Assembly (NCBI RefSeq): GCF_024614185.1
Contig: NZ_JAHTLF010000016.1
Location: forward strand, 868,001 to 932,000
Length of the DNA stretch: 64,000 nucleotides
Direction of reading: 5' to 3'
Origin: Nocardioides carbamazepini
GTDB lineage: Bacteria > Actinomycetota > Actinomycetes > Propionibacteriales > Nocardioidaceae
Translations under genes and position numbers: made by a program
Shown: one piece after another, positions 26,724-39,115 of the stretch
How positions within the stretch are numbered: the stretch's first letter is position 1
Layout of the letters: each line of letters opens with the position of its first letter
Notes under the pieces: model-generated
What the model was told of the DNA's origin: nothing
Database searches by the model: none
What the model saw: the letters and a program-made list of their open reading frames with translations, nothing else

Positions 26724-27742
26724 ATGGCGACGGGGATGCGCGTCGACGTGCTCGGCGCGGGGATCGTGGGCCTTACGGTCGCCGAGGAGCTCGTGCGCCG
26801 TGGCCACGACGTGGCGGTGGTCGACCCCCACCCGGCCGGCGGGGCGTCGTACGCCGCGGCGGGGATGCTGAGCCCGGCCGCCGAGGTCTGGCACGGCGAG
26901 GAGGAGATCCTCCGGCTCGGGCTGGCGTCGCTGGCGCTGTGGCCGGCGCTCGCCGCGCGGCTGGAGGTCGGGCTGCGCCGGACCGGCACCCTGCTCGTCG
27001 GGTACGACGGCGGCGACCTCCAACAGGTCGAGCGGCAGGCCGCGCTGCTGCATCGTCACGGTCACCCGGTCGAGCTGCTGGGCCGTGCGGGACTGCGGTC
27101 GGCCGAGCCGACGCTGGCCCGCGCGGCGGGCGGAGCGCTGCTGCCCGACGAGGCGAGCGTCGACCCGCGCGCGGTGTGCGCGGCGCTGCTCGACCGCGTC
27201 CCGCTGCGGGGGGTGGCCCGGGCGGACGCCGACGTCACTGTCGTCGCGACGGGCGCGGCGCTGCCGGAGCCGTGGACCGGCCTGGTGTCGGGCGTGCGCG
27301 GCGAGATCCTCCGGCTGCGCTCGGACGACCCGCCGCGCCGGACCGTGCGCGGTTGGGTCGGCGGTGAGCCCGTCTACCTGGTGCCGCGCGGCGACGGGCG
27401 GGTCGTGCTGGGCGCGACCTCCGAGGCCCACGCGGCGCCGCCGGTCGTGACGGCCGGCGGAGCGCTCCGGCTGTTGACGGCCGCCCGGACGCTGTGGCCC
27501 GCGCTCGACCGTGCCGAGCTCGTCGAGGGGACGGCGCGCGACCGGCCCGCGACCGCCGACGGCCTGCCACTGGTGGGGCCGAGCGGCGTCGCGGACGTCG
27601 TCCTCGCGGCCGGGCACTACCGGCACGGGGTCCTGCTGGCGCCACTGACGGCACGGCTCGTCGCCGACCACCTGGAGACCGGCGTGATCGAGCCGGCCCT
27701 CGACCCGCGTCGGTTCCCCGGCGCCGTATCGCAAGGAGCATG

Positions 27743-27743
<1 letters not shown>
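26724..27743 (+). CDS. thiO: glycine oxidase
   Basis: An FAD enzyme (339 residues) that oxidises glycine to iminoglycine for the thiazole ring. The dinucleotide fold VDVLGAGIVGLTVAEELVRR is near the N-terminus, followed by GGASYAAAGMLSP, the ThiO hallmark, and GHYRHGVLLAPLTA at the C-terminus. The start is one base after the thiE stop, and its end overlaps thiS. An oxygen-using ThiO fits an aerobic actinobacterium, in contrast to the radical enzyme ThiH. Confidence 0.93.
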
Positions 27744-31665
<3,922 letters not shown>

Positions 31666-32005
31666 GGGGGCTCCTGGGGGTCGGGGAGGTGGGGAAGGCC
31701 GGGGAGGTCGGGGAGGTGGGGAAGGCCGGGGAGGTCGGTTGGTGTCGTCGTGGCTCGCCGGTCGTGCTGCGGGGGCTGTCCGCGGGCTTCGGTCGGGTGG
31801 CCGGTTCCGTTCCGAAAGGCAGCGACGAGGAAGGTCGGGGAGATGGCTGGGTCCGGCGGTCGGGCTGCGGTCCGGCTGTCGGATCGGGCCACTTCTGTCA
31901 CGGATGGTGACGTTGGCTCTCCACACCCCACCGATCGGGTTTCGCCTGTCCACAAGCGGGTTTCCGCCGCTTTGAAGTGTCGTAGCCGGGTGGGAGAATC
32001 CAGTC
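31666..32005 (+). other. intergenic region, thiC to HNH gene
   Basis: About 340 bases with no convincing gene. The first part is a G-rich tandem repeat (31681-31738). The rest is ordinary high-GC sequence with a somewhat A/T-richer stretch just before the HNH gene (TTTGAAGTGTCGTAG, ~31972). The only open frames read through the repeat as Gly-Glu-Val or Pro-Leu-His repeats and look non-coding. No clear terminator for thiC is visible. Confidence 0.5.
31681..31738 (+). repeat. 27-bp G-rich tandem repeat, potential G-quadruplex
   Basis: A 27-bp unit built from TCGGGGAGGTGGGGAAGGCC plus GGGGAGG is present twice head to tail (31681-31707, 31708-31734), followed by TCGG of a third copy. Runs of four G separated by 4-6 bases meet the usual G-quadruplex pattern on the + strand, which is also the mRNA-like strand after thiC. 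It begins 15 bases after the thiC stop. Confidence 0.85.
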
Positions 32006-33310
32006 ATGGATCTCGGAACCACGCCCCGCACGACAGCCTCGCTGCTGTCGCGCCTGGGTGCTGGGGTCGAGGCCCGCAACCAGCTCCTCGTCGAGGAGTG
32101 GGCGGGGATCGTCACCTGGGCCGGCGACCACATCATCGACAGCCCCGAGGGCGCGGCGACCATCACCGAGGGCTACCTCGACACCGGGGTCCCGATCGCC
32201 GGACCAGGTGCACCCCTGGTCAGCGAGTTCGCGTTGATGGAGCTCATCGCCGTCCTCGGCCGCACCCCGGACGGTGGACGGGCCTATGCCGGGCGGGTCA
32301 TCGAGTGCGCCTGGCGGCTCCCCAACGTCTACAACTCTGTGACGACGGGGCGGTTGGCGCCGTGGCGGGCCGAACGGATCGCCGACCTCACCCGCCCTCT
32401 TTGCGCTGAGGCGGCCGGGTTCGTGGACCGGCAGCTGTGGGACGCCTCCGGGGTCGGGTGGGCCCAGCTCGAACGACTCGTCGCCGAGGCGGTGATCCGG
32501 TTCGACCCCGAACAGGCCGAGGCCGAACGACGGGCCGCGGCTGACGGTCGTCGGTTCGACATCGGTGGAGTCGACGAGCACGGCCTGGTCCACCTCGACG
32601 CCCTCCTCGATGCCGCCGACGGCCACGACCTCAACCAGGCGGTCGCCCGACGAGCCGAGACCCTCGCGAAGCTCGGCGACGAGTCGTCGCTCGACGTGCG
32701 GCGCTCCAAGGCCGCCGCCGAGCTCGCCCGCCAGGACCTCGCCCTGGACCTGCTGATCCCCGACCCCGACACCGGCGAGATCATCGCCACCGTCCCGGGC
32801 CGCAAGGTCGTCCTCAACGTCCACATCACCGACACCACCATCAGCGACGATCACCCGTTGGCGAACCCGGTGGGCCGGTGGGAGGAGGGCCGCTGCCCCA
32901 TCACCTCGGCCCAGATCCGCGAATGGCTCCGGGTCGGGCACACCACGATCATCGTGCGACCGGTCATCGACCTGGCCGACCATCTCCCCGTCGGCTCCTA
33001 CGAGATCCCCGAGCGTCACCGCACCCGCGTGATCCTGCGGGACCACACGTGTCGGTTCCCCCACTGCTCTCGACCTGCGCAGCGTTGCGACGTCGACCAT
33101 GCCCGGCCCTACGGTCAGGGTGGACTCACCTGTCCGTGCAACGAGGTCGCGCTATGCCGACGGCACCATCGGGCGAAGACCCACTCCACCTGGGCCTACG
33201 ACATTCCGATGCCGGCCACCTACATCTGGACCAGCCCCACCGGCCACCGGTTCCGCGTCGACCACCACGGCACCCACCCCATCCATCCCGGACACCCACC
33301 GGACCAGTAG
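32006..33310 (+). CDS. DUF222 / HNH endonuclease (13E12 repeat family)
   Basis: A 434-residue protein with an N-terminal helical DUF222 domain (about 1-300) and a C-terminal HNH nuclease domain. The nuclease part has CRFPHCSRPAQRCDVDHARP, then NEVALCRRHHRAKTH, giving the His-Asn-His triad and four zinc cysteines. Members occur in several copies in actinobacterial genomes and resemble the REP13E12 elements of Mycobacterium tuberculosis. The biological role and target are unknown. ATG 32006 begins MDLGTTPRTT. It is monocistronic, with its own hairpin terminator. Confidence 0.92.
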   Translation: MDLGTTPRTTASLLSRLGAGVEARNQLLVEEWAGIVTWAGDHIIDSPEGAATITEGYLDTGVPIAGPGAPLVSEFALMELIAVLGRTPDGGRAYAGRVIECAWRLPNVYNSVTTGRLAPWRAERIADLTRPLCAEAAGFVDRQLWDASGVGWAQLERLVAEAVIRFDPEQAEAERRAAADGRRFDIGGVDEHGLVHLDALLDAADGHDLNQAVARRAETLAKLGDESSLDVRRSKAAAELARQDLALDLLIPDPDTGEIIATVPGRKVVLNVHITDTTISDDHPLANPVGRWEEGRCPITSAQIREWLRVGHTTIIVRPVIDLADHLPVGSYEIPERHRTRVILRDHTCRFPHCSRPAQRCDVDHARPYGQGGLTCPCNEVALCRRHHRAKTHSTWAYDIPMPATYIWTSPTGHRFRVDHHGTHPIHPGHPPDQ

Positions 33311-33325
33311 CCACCCCGCCCCGGA

Positions 33326-33351
33326 CCCCGCAGAACCACCCATCTGCGGGG
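33326..33351 (+). terminator. hairpin after the HNH gene
   Basis: CCCCGCAGA (33326-33334) and TCTGCGGGG (33343-33351) form a perfect 9-bp stem with an 8-base loop, 15 bases after the HNH stop. Only CTTC follows, so it is a T-poor terminator of the kind common in high-GC genomes. It also serves as the boundary to the convergent DUF6194 remnant. Confidence 0.7.
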
Positions 33352-33368
33352 CTTCAGGCGCGTCCGGA

Positions 33369-33695
33369 TCAGTTCGGAAGGTCAGCCGCGGGCCGCGTCG
33401 CCGTACGGCGAGCGTGGCGCCGACGCGCGGCCTCGTGCGCCTCACGGAGCAGGCGCAGCGCCGGTGCCAGGGTCTCCGGTCCCGGGCAGACCATCGCCAC
33501 CCAACCCTGGGCCCGGTAGACGGGGTGCGGGAGCACGGTGTCGGCGGCGGCGAGGTCGACGTCCGCACGGGTCGGCGCACCCGGCGCCTCACCGAGCAGC
33601 TCGATGAACCGCACCCTCCCGACGTGGATGTTGAGCCGCCAACGGTCGGGTGGCTCCAGCCGGCTGACGGCGTCGTCGGGGTAGTCCCTGGTCAC
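33369..33695 (-). CDS. DUF6194-like protein, N-terminally truncated
   Basis: A 108-residue frame that resembles the C-terminal two thirds of DUF6194 proteins: VTRDYPDDAVSRL, WRLNIHVGRVRF, TVLPHPVYRAQGWVAMVCPG. The family is usually about 150 residues and starts with a segment ending in FATIVTKD. Here that segment is missing. The frame continues upstream only about 20 codons (..PAFAGRRIVTRDYP), without a start, to the stop codon of the ydeI-family gene at 33756. GTG 33695 is the only start available. It is probably a decayed remnant, though a short product is possible. Confidence 0.65.
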   Translation of the reverse strand: MTRDYPDDAVSRLEPPDRWRLNIHVGRVRFIELLGEAPGAPTRADVDLAAADTVLPHPVYRAQGWVAMVCPGPETLAPALRLLREAHEAARRRHARRTATRPAADLPN

Positions 33696-33755
33696 GATGC
33701 GTCGCCCAGCGAATGCTGGCGTTGCTGCGGGCGGGCGCCGTCCTGGCCGAGATCG

Positions 33756-34427
33756 TCAGCGGGCCGCGGCCGCCGCGGCGGCCGCAGCCCGCTCGACCCA
33801 CTTCGGGATCTCCCCGTAGCGCTGGCTCGGGATGAGCCGGCCGGCTGCGGAGTCCTCGACCAGCTGGGCCATCCGGCGCTCGCGGGTCGACTCCTGCTTG
33901 GCGGTGATCACCCAGTTGGTGCAGATCCGGCGATAGGTGTTGGTGGCGGCCTCCCAGAAGGCGGTGGCCGCGGGGGAGGCGGCGAGCTGAGAGGCGTAGG
34001 CCGGCGGCAGCACCATCGCGGGGTCGGCCTCGTGGGTGTAGGGCGCGGCGTCGCGCCGCCGCTGCTCCCAGATCGCGAGCCCGGAAGCCTGCATCCGACC
34101 CTCGGCGCGCAGCTTCTCGACGAGGTCGATGTTGACCTTGCTCCAGTTGCTGGTCTTCTTGCGCGGCGTCCACCGCTGGCGGACGGCGTCGTCGTCGATG
34201 CGTTGGGCGACGGAGTCGATCCAGCCCCAGCACAACGCCTCGGGGACCGCCTGCGCCCAGGTCAGGCCGCGGTCGGGCACGTGCTTCTTGTAGAGACCCA
34301 TCCACAGCTCGGTCTCGGTGTCGTGGTGCGCGGCCAGCCACGCGCCGAACTCGGCGGCGTCGGCGAAGAAGCGGGCGGGCCGCTCGGCCGAACCGCCCAT
34401 CCGGCCGGGGATCTGGTCCTGGGACAT
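33756..34427 (-). CDS. YdeI/OmpD-associated family protein
   Basis: A 223-residue protein with the family pattern: FFADAAEFGAWLAAHHDTET, ELWMGLYKKHVPDRGLTWAQAV, EALCWGWIDSVAQRID, RWTPRKKTSNWSKVNID. Proteins of this family have been linked to resistance against cationic antimicrobial peptides, but the mechanism is poorly known. It ends in an eight-residue alanine run plus Arg (VERAAAAAAAAAR), encoded by imperfect GCC/GCG repeats that may be slippage-prone. The start is divergent from the asparaginase gene. Confidence 0.88.
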   Translation of the reverse strand: MSQDQIPGRMGGSAERPARFFADAAEFGAWLAAHHDTETELWMGLYKKHVPDRGLTWAQAVPEALCWGWIDSVAQRIDDDAVRQRWTPRKKTSNWSKVNIDLVEKLRAEGRMQASGLAIWEQRRRDAAPYTHEADPAMVLPPAYASQLAASPAATAFWEAATNTYRRICTNWVITAKQESTRERRMAQLVEDSAAGRLIPSQRYGEIPKWVERAAAAAAAAAR

Positions 34428-34452
34428 GCCGTCACCCTGTCACCGCGCGCCG

Positions 34453-34479
34453 ACATCCGGCCACATCCGGCCACATCCG
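34453..34479. repeat. 10-bp direct repeats in a divergent promoter region
   Basis: ACATCCGGCC occurs twice in tandem (34453-34462, 34463-34472) and is followed by a third partial copy ACATCCG (34473-34479). They fill the 65-base gap between the divergent ydeI-family and asparaginase starts. Evenly spaced 10-bp repeats place sites on one face of the helix, so this may be a regulator binding array. Chance expansion is equally possible. Confidence 0.5.
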
Positions 34480-34492
34480 CGAGGATGGCGCC

Positions 34493-35512
34493 ATGACCGG
34501 CACGCCCACCGTCGCCATCGGTGCCCTCGGCGGCACCATCGCCTCGACCTCCAACGCGACCGACGGCGGTGAGATCGTGCCGACCCTGTCCGCCGAGCGG
34601 CTCGTGGCCGCCGTGCCCGGGCTCGGGGAGATCGCGGCCATCCGCGCCGAGACCCTCGCGCAGCTGCCGAGCCCGTCGCTCGACGAGCCGACGATCCTGC
34701 GCACCCTCGGCTGGGCACGTGCCGTCGTCGATGCGGGCGCGCGGGGCGTCGTCGTCACCCAGGGCACCGACACGCTCGAGGAGTCGGCCTACCTGCTCGA
34801 CCTGTTCTGGGACCGCCCCGAGCCGCTCGTCGTCACGGGCGCGATGCGCTCGCCGCAGGTCGCCGGCGCGGACGGCCCGGCCAACCTGCTCACGGCCGTG
34901 CGCTGCGCCCTCGCATCGGTCTCGCGGGAGCGCGGCGTGCTCGTGGCCTTCGACGACGAGCTGCACCAGGCCCGCTGGGTCGCGAAGACCGACTCGATGT
35001 CGACCAGCGCCTTCCGCTCACCGGTGTTCGGGCCGATCGGGCGCTGCGTCGAGGGCGAGGTCGTGTACGCCGTACCCGCCGCGCGAGTGCCCCCGCTGCG
35101 GCTGCCTCCGGGCCAGGAGACCGGCGATCCGCGGGTCCCGCTGGTCGCGACCTACCTCGGCGACGACGGATACGTGCTCGACGCGATCCGGGCCGGCGGG
35201 GCGAACGGCGTCGACGGTGTGGTCATCGCCGGGTTCGGCGCGGGGCACGTGTCGGCGCGGATGGCCGAGGCGGTGGGACGGATGGCCGGCCGGGTGCCGG
35301 TGGTCTTCGCCTCGCGGACCGGCTCGGGCCCCACGGGACGGGCGATGTACGGCTACCCGGGCTCGGAGATCGACCTCACCGCCCGCGGTGCGGTCGGCGC
35401 CGGCTGGCTGTCGCCGGTCAAGGCCCGGCTGCTGCTGTGGGCGCTGGCGCTGCATGGCCCGGTCCCGCGGAGCGACCTCGCCGCCGAGTTCGAGCTCCGC
35501 GGCCGTCCCTGA
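34493..35512 (+). CDS. asparaginase
   Basis: Hydrolyses L-asparagine to aspartate and ammonia. It is 339 residues, with the two active-site threonine motifs of the family: GALGGTIAST near residue 10 and VVTQGTDTLEE near residue 88. The Lys-containing segment is WVAKTDSM (~162). There is no signal peptide, so it is probably cytosolic. It is divergent from the ydeI-family gene and convergent with the DUF4032 gene, 3 bases away. Confidence 0.93.
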   Translation: MTGTPTVAIGALGGTIASTSNATDGGEIVPTLSAERLVAAVPGLGEIAAIRAETLAQLPSPSLDEPTILRTLGWARAVVDAGARGVVVTQGTDTLEESAYLLDLFWDRPEPLVVTGAMRSPQVAGADGPANLLTAVRCALASVSRERGVLVAFDDELHQARWVAKTDSMSTSAFRSPVFGPIGRCVEGEVVYAVPAARVPPLRLPPGQETGDPRVPLVATYLGDDGYVLDAIRAGGANGVDGVVIAGFGAGHVSARMAEAVGRMAGRVPVVFASRTGSGPTGRAMYGYPGSEIDLTARGAVGAGWLSPVKARLLLWALALHGPVPRSDLAAEFELRGRP

Positions 35513-35515
35513 TCG

Positions 35516-36718
35516 CTACCCCAGCCCCGAAGGCGTGTCCGGCGGCCGGTGGGGGAGCACGTCCGCCACGTAGTCGCGGGCCGAGTCGAAGATGTCGACC
35601 TCGTGACCGGCCTCGGCGGAGAGCGCCCAGCGGTGCTCCATCACCTCGTGGAAGTACTCCGGGGCGGAGATGGCGCGACGTAGCGCCGCCGGCAGCAGGT
35701 CCACGATCGGCGTGTAGACGCTGGTCAGCCAGCGCCGGGCGACCACCTCGCGGTCCTCGTCGTCGTAGCCGCCGTGGGCGGTGAACGCCGCCAGGTCGTT
35801 GAGCAGCTTGCGGGCCTGGCTGTCCTCGGCGACCAGCCCGGTGAGCTCGCGCAGCTCCCGCCGGTGGTGGCCGGCCTCGACGACCTTGGGCTGGATCCGG
35901 ACCCGGTCGGAGTCCGCCTGCACGTCGAGCTCGTCGACGTCGAAGCCGAGGTCGTTGAGACGCGCGATCCGCTGCTCGACGCGGTACCACTCGTCGGCGC
36001 TGAACTCCTCCACGGCGGTCAGCTCGTCCCACAGCGCGTGGTAGCGCTCCGCGAGCTGGTCGACGATCGCGAACGCGTCGACCTCGATGTCCGTGTCGCC
36101 GCTGGCCTGGAGGTCCATCAGCTCGGCGAAGATGTTCTCGACCCCCACCGTCACGTCCTGCTCGCGCATCGCGTCGGACACCGATGACCGCAGCTCACCG
36201 GTCTCGGCGTCGACCAGGAAGGCCGCGAATCCACCGGCACTGCGGCGGAAGAGCGCGTTCGACAGCGACACGTCGCCCCAGAAGAAGCCCGCGAGGTGCA
36301 GCCGGACGAGCAGCACCACGAGCGCGTCGACGAGCGCCGGCACCTGGTCGGAGCGCAGCCCGTGCTGGAAGACGGTGCGATAGGGGAGCGAGTAGTGCAG
36401 GTGCTCGGTGAGCAGCGCGGCCGGCAGCGGCTCGCCGTCCGGGGTGGTCCTCCCCGTCACCACGCCCCGCGGAACGACGGCCGGCTGGTCGAGGCGCTGG
36501 AGGTCGCGCAGCAGGTCGTACTCCCGCAGCGCGATCGCCTCCTCGGTCTCCTTGGCCGCGAGGAACTGCCGGTTCACCTGGATCACCCGGACGACATGCC
36601 GGGACAGGCCGAGGGGGAGCGGCACGACGTACCAGTCCTCCCACTCCGCCAGCGGACGCGACCACGGCAGCCGGAACAGGGCCGGGTCGGTACGAGCGGC
36701 GACGACATGCAGCGCCAT
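35516..36718 (-). CDS. DUF4032 protein, kinase-like fold
   Basis: A 400-residue soluble protein. The N-terminal half resembles small-molecule kinases: HVVRVIQVNRQFLAAKET (possible Lys), then LHLAGFFWGDVSLSNALFRR, where Gly-Asp-x-Ser-x-x-Asn sits where a kinase catalytic loop would be, and AAFLVDAETGEL as a DxxT-type metal site. The C-terminal half is helical and unique to DUF4032. The substrate is unknown. It is divergent from the sugar ABC operon, but a functional link is not evident. Confidence 0.85.
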   Translation of the reverse strand: MALHVVAARTDPALFRLPWSRPLAEWEDWYVVPLPLGLSRHVVRVIQVNRQFLAAKETEEAIALREYDLLRDLQRLDQPAVVPRGVVTGRTTPDGEPLPAALLTEHLHYSLPYRTVFQHGLRSDQVPALVDALVVLLVRLHLAGFFWGDVSLSNALFRRSAGGFAAFLVDAETGELRSSVSDAMREQDVTVGVENIFAELMDLQASGDTDIEVDAFAIVDQLAERYHALWDELTAVEEFSADEWYRVEQRIARLNDLGFDVDELDVQADSDRVRIQPKVVEAGHHRRELRELTGLVAEDSQARKLLNDLAAFTAHGGYDDEDREVVARRWLTSVYTPIVDLLPAALRRAISAPEYFHEVMEHRWALSAEAGHEVDIFDSARDYVADVLPHRPPDTPSGLG

Positions 36719-36769
36719 GAGCGAAACCTACGGCGTCTGAACGAGCACGTCACGGGCACCTGTGCAGCA

Positions 36770-36792
36770 CGGGGTCGTGGACAAAGACCCCG
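36770..36792. promoter_or_regulatory. 7-bp inverted repeat upstream of the sugar ABC operon
   Basis: CGGGGTC (36770-36776) and GACCCCG (36786-36792) flank nine bases in the 129-base divergent gap, about 55 bases before the lpqY-like start. This is a reasonable place for an operator controlling the transporter. No regulator gene lies next to the operon. Confidence 0.4.
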
Positions 36793-36847
36793 ACTGGGGG
36801 TAGGACTGGGTGACACACGCCACACTCTGGGAGGGGTGATCGGGGCG

Positions 36848-38182
36848 ATGAGACCAACCATCCGTCCGCTCGGACGGGGATCTCGACGCCGGTGCGCTGC
36901 GCTCGCGGCCGTCGCCGTGCTCGCGGCCGGAGGCCTCACCGCCTGCGGTGGGTCCGGGAAGCCGGTGCTCAACTGGTACGTCAACCCCGACGGGGTCGAC
37001 ACCTTCGAGAAGTACGCGAAGGAGTGCAGCACCGACGACTACGACATCGACGTGCAGCTGCTCCCGAACGGAGCCACGGACCAGCGCACCCAGCTGGCCC
37101 GGCGGCTGGCGGCAGAGGACTCCTCGACCGACCTGATGAACCTCGACCCCGTCTTCGTGGCGGAGTTCGCCAACGCGGGCTGGCTGCAGGAGGTGACGGG
37201 CGACCTCGCCGACGCGATCACCACCAGCGTCGAGGGTGAGGGCGACTACCTCTCCGGCGCCGCCGAGACCGTCACCTGGGACGACAAGGTCTACGCGATC
37301 CCGCTGTGGGCCAACACGCAGGTGCTCTGGTACCGCAAGTCGCTGGCCCAGGCGGCAGGACTCGACATGACCCAGCCGGTCACCTGGGACCAGGTGATCC
37401 AGGCCGCGGCCGACAATGGCGGCACCGTCGGCGTCCAGGCGAACAAGTACGAGGCCTACGTCGTGTGGATCAACGCCCTGGTCCAGGGCGCCGGCGGCGA
37501 CATCGTCTCCGACACCGAGGCCGGGCGCGACGCGAAGGTCGACATCGGCTCCGATGCGGGCCGCAAGGCCGCCGAGGTGATTCAGAAGCTCGCCGACTCG
37601 AAGGCGGCCCAACCGGACCTGAGCGTCTCCAACGAGGGCACCAGCCTCGGCCAGATGTTCCCGGAGGGCGGAGCCGGCGAGTTCATGGTCAACTGGACCT
37701 TCGTCTACAAGAACTACGAGGGTCTCGTCGGGTCCGACGTCACCGAGGAGCAGTTCGCCGACCTCGGCTGGGCGCGCTACCCGGAGACGGTCGCGGGTGA
37801 GACGTCGAAGCCGCCGGTGGGCGGGATCGACATCGGCGTCGGCGCCTACAGCGACCACCCCGACTTCGCGATGGAGGCGGGTCGCTGCATCACCTCCGAG
37901 CAGGCGCAGGTGGACCTGGCTCTCGACAACGGCCTGATGCCGTCCACGAACGCGGCCTACGACAAGGTCGTGGCCAGTGGCGACTACCCGGCGGACCTCG
38001 TCGAGCTCTTCCGCACGAGCGTCGACGAGGGCGGTCCTCGGCCCAAGAGCGCCTTCTACGCGATGATCTCGGGCGCCATCCAAGCCAAGTGGCACTCGCC
38101 CACCTCGGTCGACCCGGCGGACACCCCGGAGGAGTCGGCGACCTACCTGAAGGACGTGCTGGAAGGGAAGTCGCTGCTGTGA
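36848..38182 (+). CDS. sugar ABC transporter substrate-binding lipoprotein (LpqY-like)
   Basis: A 444-residue exported lipoprotein with a basic N-terminus, a hydrophobic core and lipobox LTAC (Cys33), so it is anchored outside the membrane. The mature part is an extracellular solute-binding fold (VLNWYVNPDG start, WTFVYKNYEG, GGIDIGVGAYSDHP). The gene order with two permeases and an ATPase equals lpqY-sugA-sugB-sugC of mycobacteria, which imports trehalose. That substrate is inferred by order and similarity, and other alpha-glucosides are possible. ATG 36848 is used; GTG 36836 is in frame but has no room for a binding site. Confidence 0.88.
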   Translation: MRPTIRPLGRGSRRRCAALAAVAVLAAGGLTACGGSGKPVLNWYVNPDGVDTFEKYAKECSTDDYDIDVQLLPNGATDQRTQLARRLAAEDSSTDLMNLDPVFVAEFANAGWLQEVTGDLADAITTSVEGEGDYLSGAAETVTWDDKVYAIPLWANTQVLWYRKSLAQAAGLDMTQPVTWDQVIQAAADNGGTVGVQANKYEAYVVWINALVQGAGGDIVSDTEAGRDAKVDIGSDAGRKAAEVIQKLADSKAAQPDLSVSNEGTSLGQMFPEGGAGEFMVNWTFVYKNYEGLVGSDVTEEQFADLGWARYPETVAGETSKPPVGGIDIGVGAYSDHPDFAMEAGRCITSEQAQVDLALDNGLMPSTNAAYDKVVASGDYPADLVELFRTSVDEGGPRPKSAFYAMISGAIQAKWHSPTSVDPADTPEESATYLKDVLEGKSLL

Positions 38183-39114
38183 GCACCGTGACCGCACCCG
38201 TCAAGGGCAAGCCCGCCAAGGCGGTGGTCAGTGACCGCTCCCGGGCGGAGACCCGTCTGGGCCAGAAGCTGGTCGCGCCGGCCATCGTGCTGATGCTGCT
38301 GGTGACGGCGTTCCCCATGCTGCGCGCGCTCTACCTGTCCACCTTCGACTACGCGTTGACCGCCCCCGACGACCGCAACTTCGTCGGACTCAGCAACTAC
38401 CTCACCGCGCTGACCGACCCGCTGTTCTGGCAGACCACCGGGGTCACCGTGCTGTACATGGTGGTGACGGTGGCGATCGAGCTGGTCATCGGCTTCGCGT
38501 TCGCCATGGTGATGCATCGGGTGATCTTCGCCCGCGGCGTCATCCGCACCTCGATCCTGATCCCCTACGGCATCATCACCGTCGTCTCCGGCTTCGCCTG
38601 GCAGTTCGCCTTCTCGTTCCAGAACGGCTTCGTCAACGGCTGGCTGCCGTTCGTCGGCGACGACTTCAACTGGTTCGGCCAGACCGGCTCCTCGGTGGTC
38701 GCGATCATGGTGTCGGAGATCTGGAAGACCACGCCGTTCATGTCGCTGCTGCTGCTGGCCGGGCTCGCCCAGGTCAGCGAGGACATGATCGAGGCGGCGA
38801 AGGTGGACGGCGCCACCTGGACCCAACGGCTGACCAAGGTGATCCTGCCGAACATGCGCGCGGCGATCATGGTCGCCGTCCTGTTCCGGGCGCTCGACGC
38901 CTACCGGATCTTCGACAACATCTTCGTGATGACCGCGGGCGCGGTGAAGACCGAGTCGATCAGCTTCCTGACCTACCGCCAGACGATCGAGCAGTTCCAG
39001 CTGGGCATGGGCTCCGCGCTGTCGGTGCTGCTGTTCCTCTCGGTCCTGGTGGTGGCGTTCGCGATCGTCAAGCTCTTCCGCGTCGACCTGGCGCAGGCAC
39101 GGCAGGAGTCCTGA
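38179..39114 (+). CDS. sugar ABC transporter permease (SugA-like)
   Basis: A 311-residue inner-membrane permease of the MalF/UgpA type with six helices after a ~30-residue polar N-terminus (KGKPAKAVVSDRSRAE). The EAA loop that docks the ATPase is EAAKVDGATWTQRLTKVILP. GTG 38179 overlaps the lipoprotein stop. It pairs with the SugB-like gene one base downstream. Confidence 0.92.
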   Translation: MSTVTAPVKGKPAKAVVSDRSRAETRLGQKLVAPAIVLMLLVTAFPMLRALYLSTFDYALTAPDDRNFVGLSNYLTALTDPLFWQTTGVTVLYMVVTVAIELVIGFAFAMVMHRVIFARGVIRTSILIPYGIITVVSGFAWQFAFSFQNGFVNGWLPFVGDDFNWFGQTGSSVVAIMVSEIWKTTPFMSLLLLAGLAQVSEDMIEAAKVDGATWTQRLTKVILPNMRAAIMVAVLFRALDAYRIFDNIFVMTAGAVKTESISFLTYRQTIEQFQLGMGSALSVLLFLSVLVVAFAIVKLFRVDLAQARQES

Positions 39115-39115
39115 G

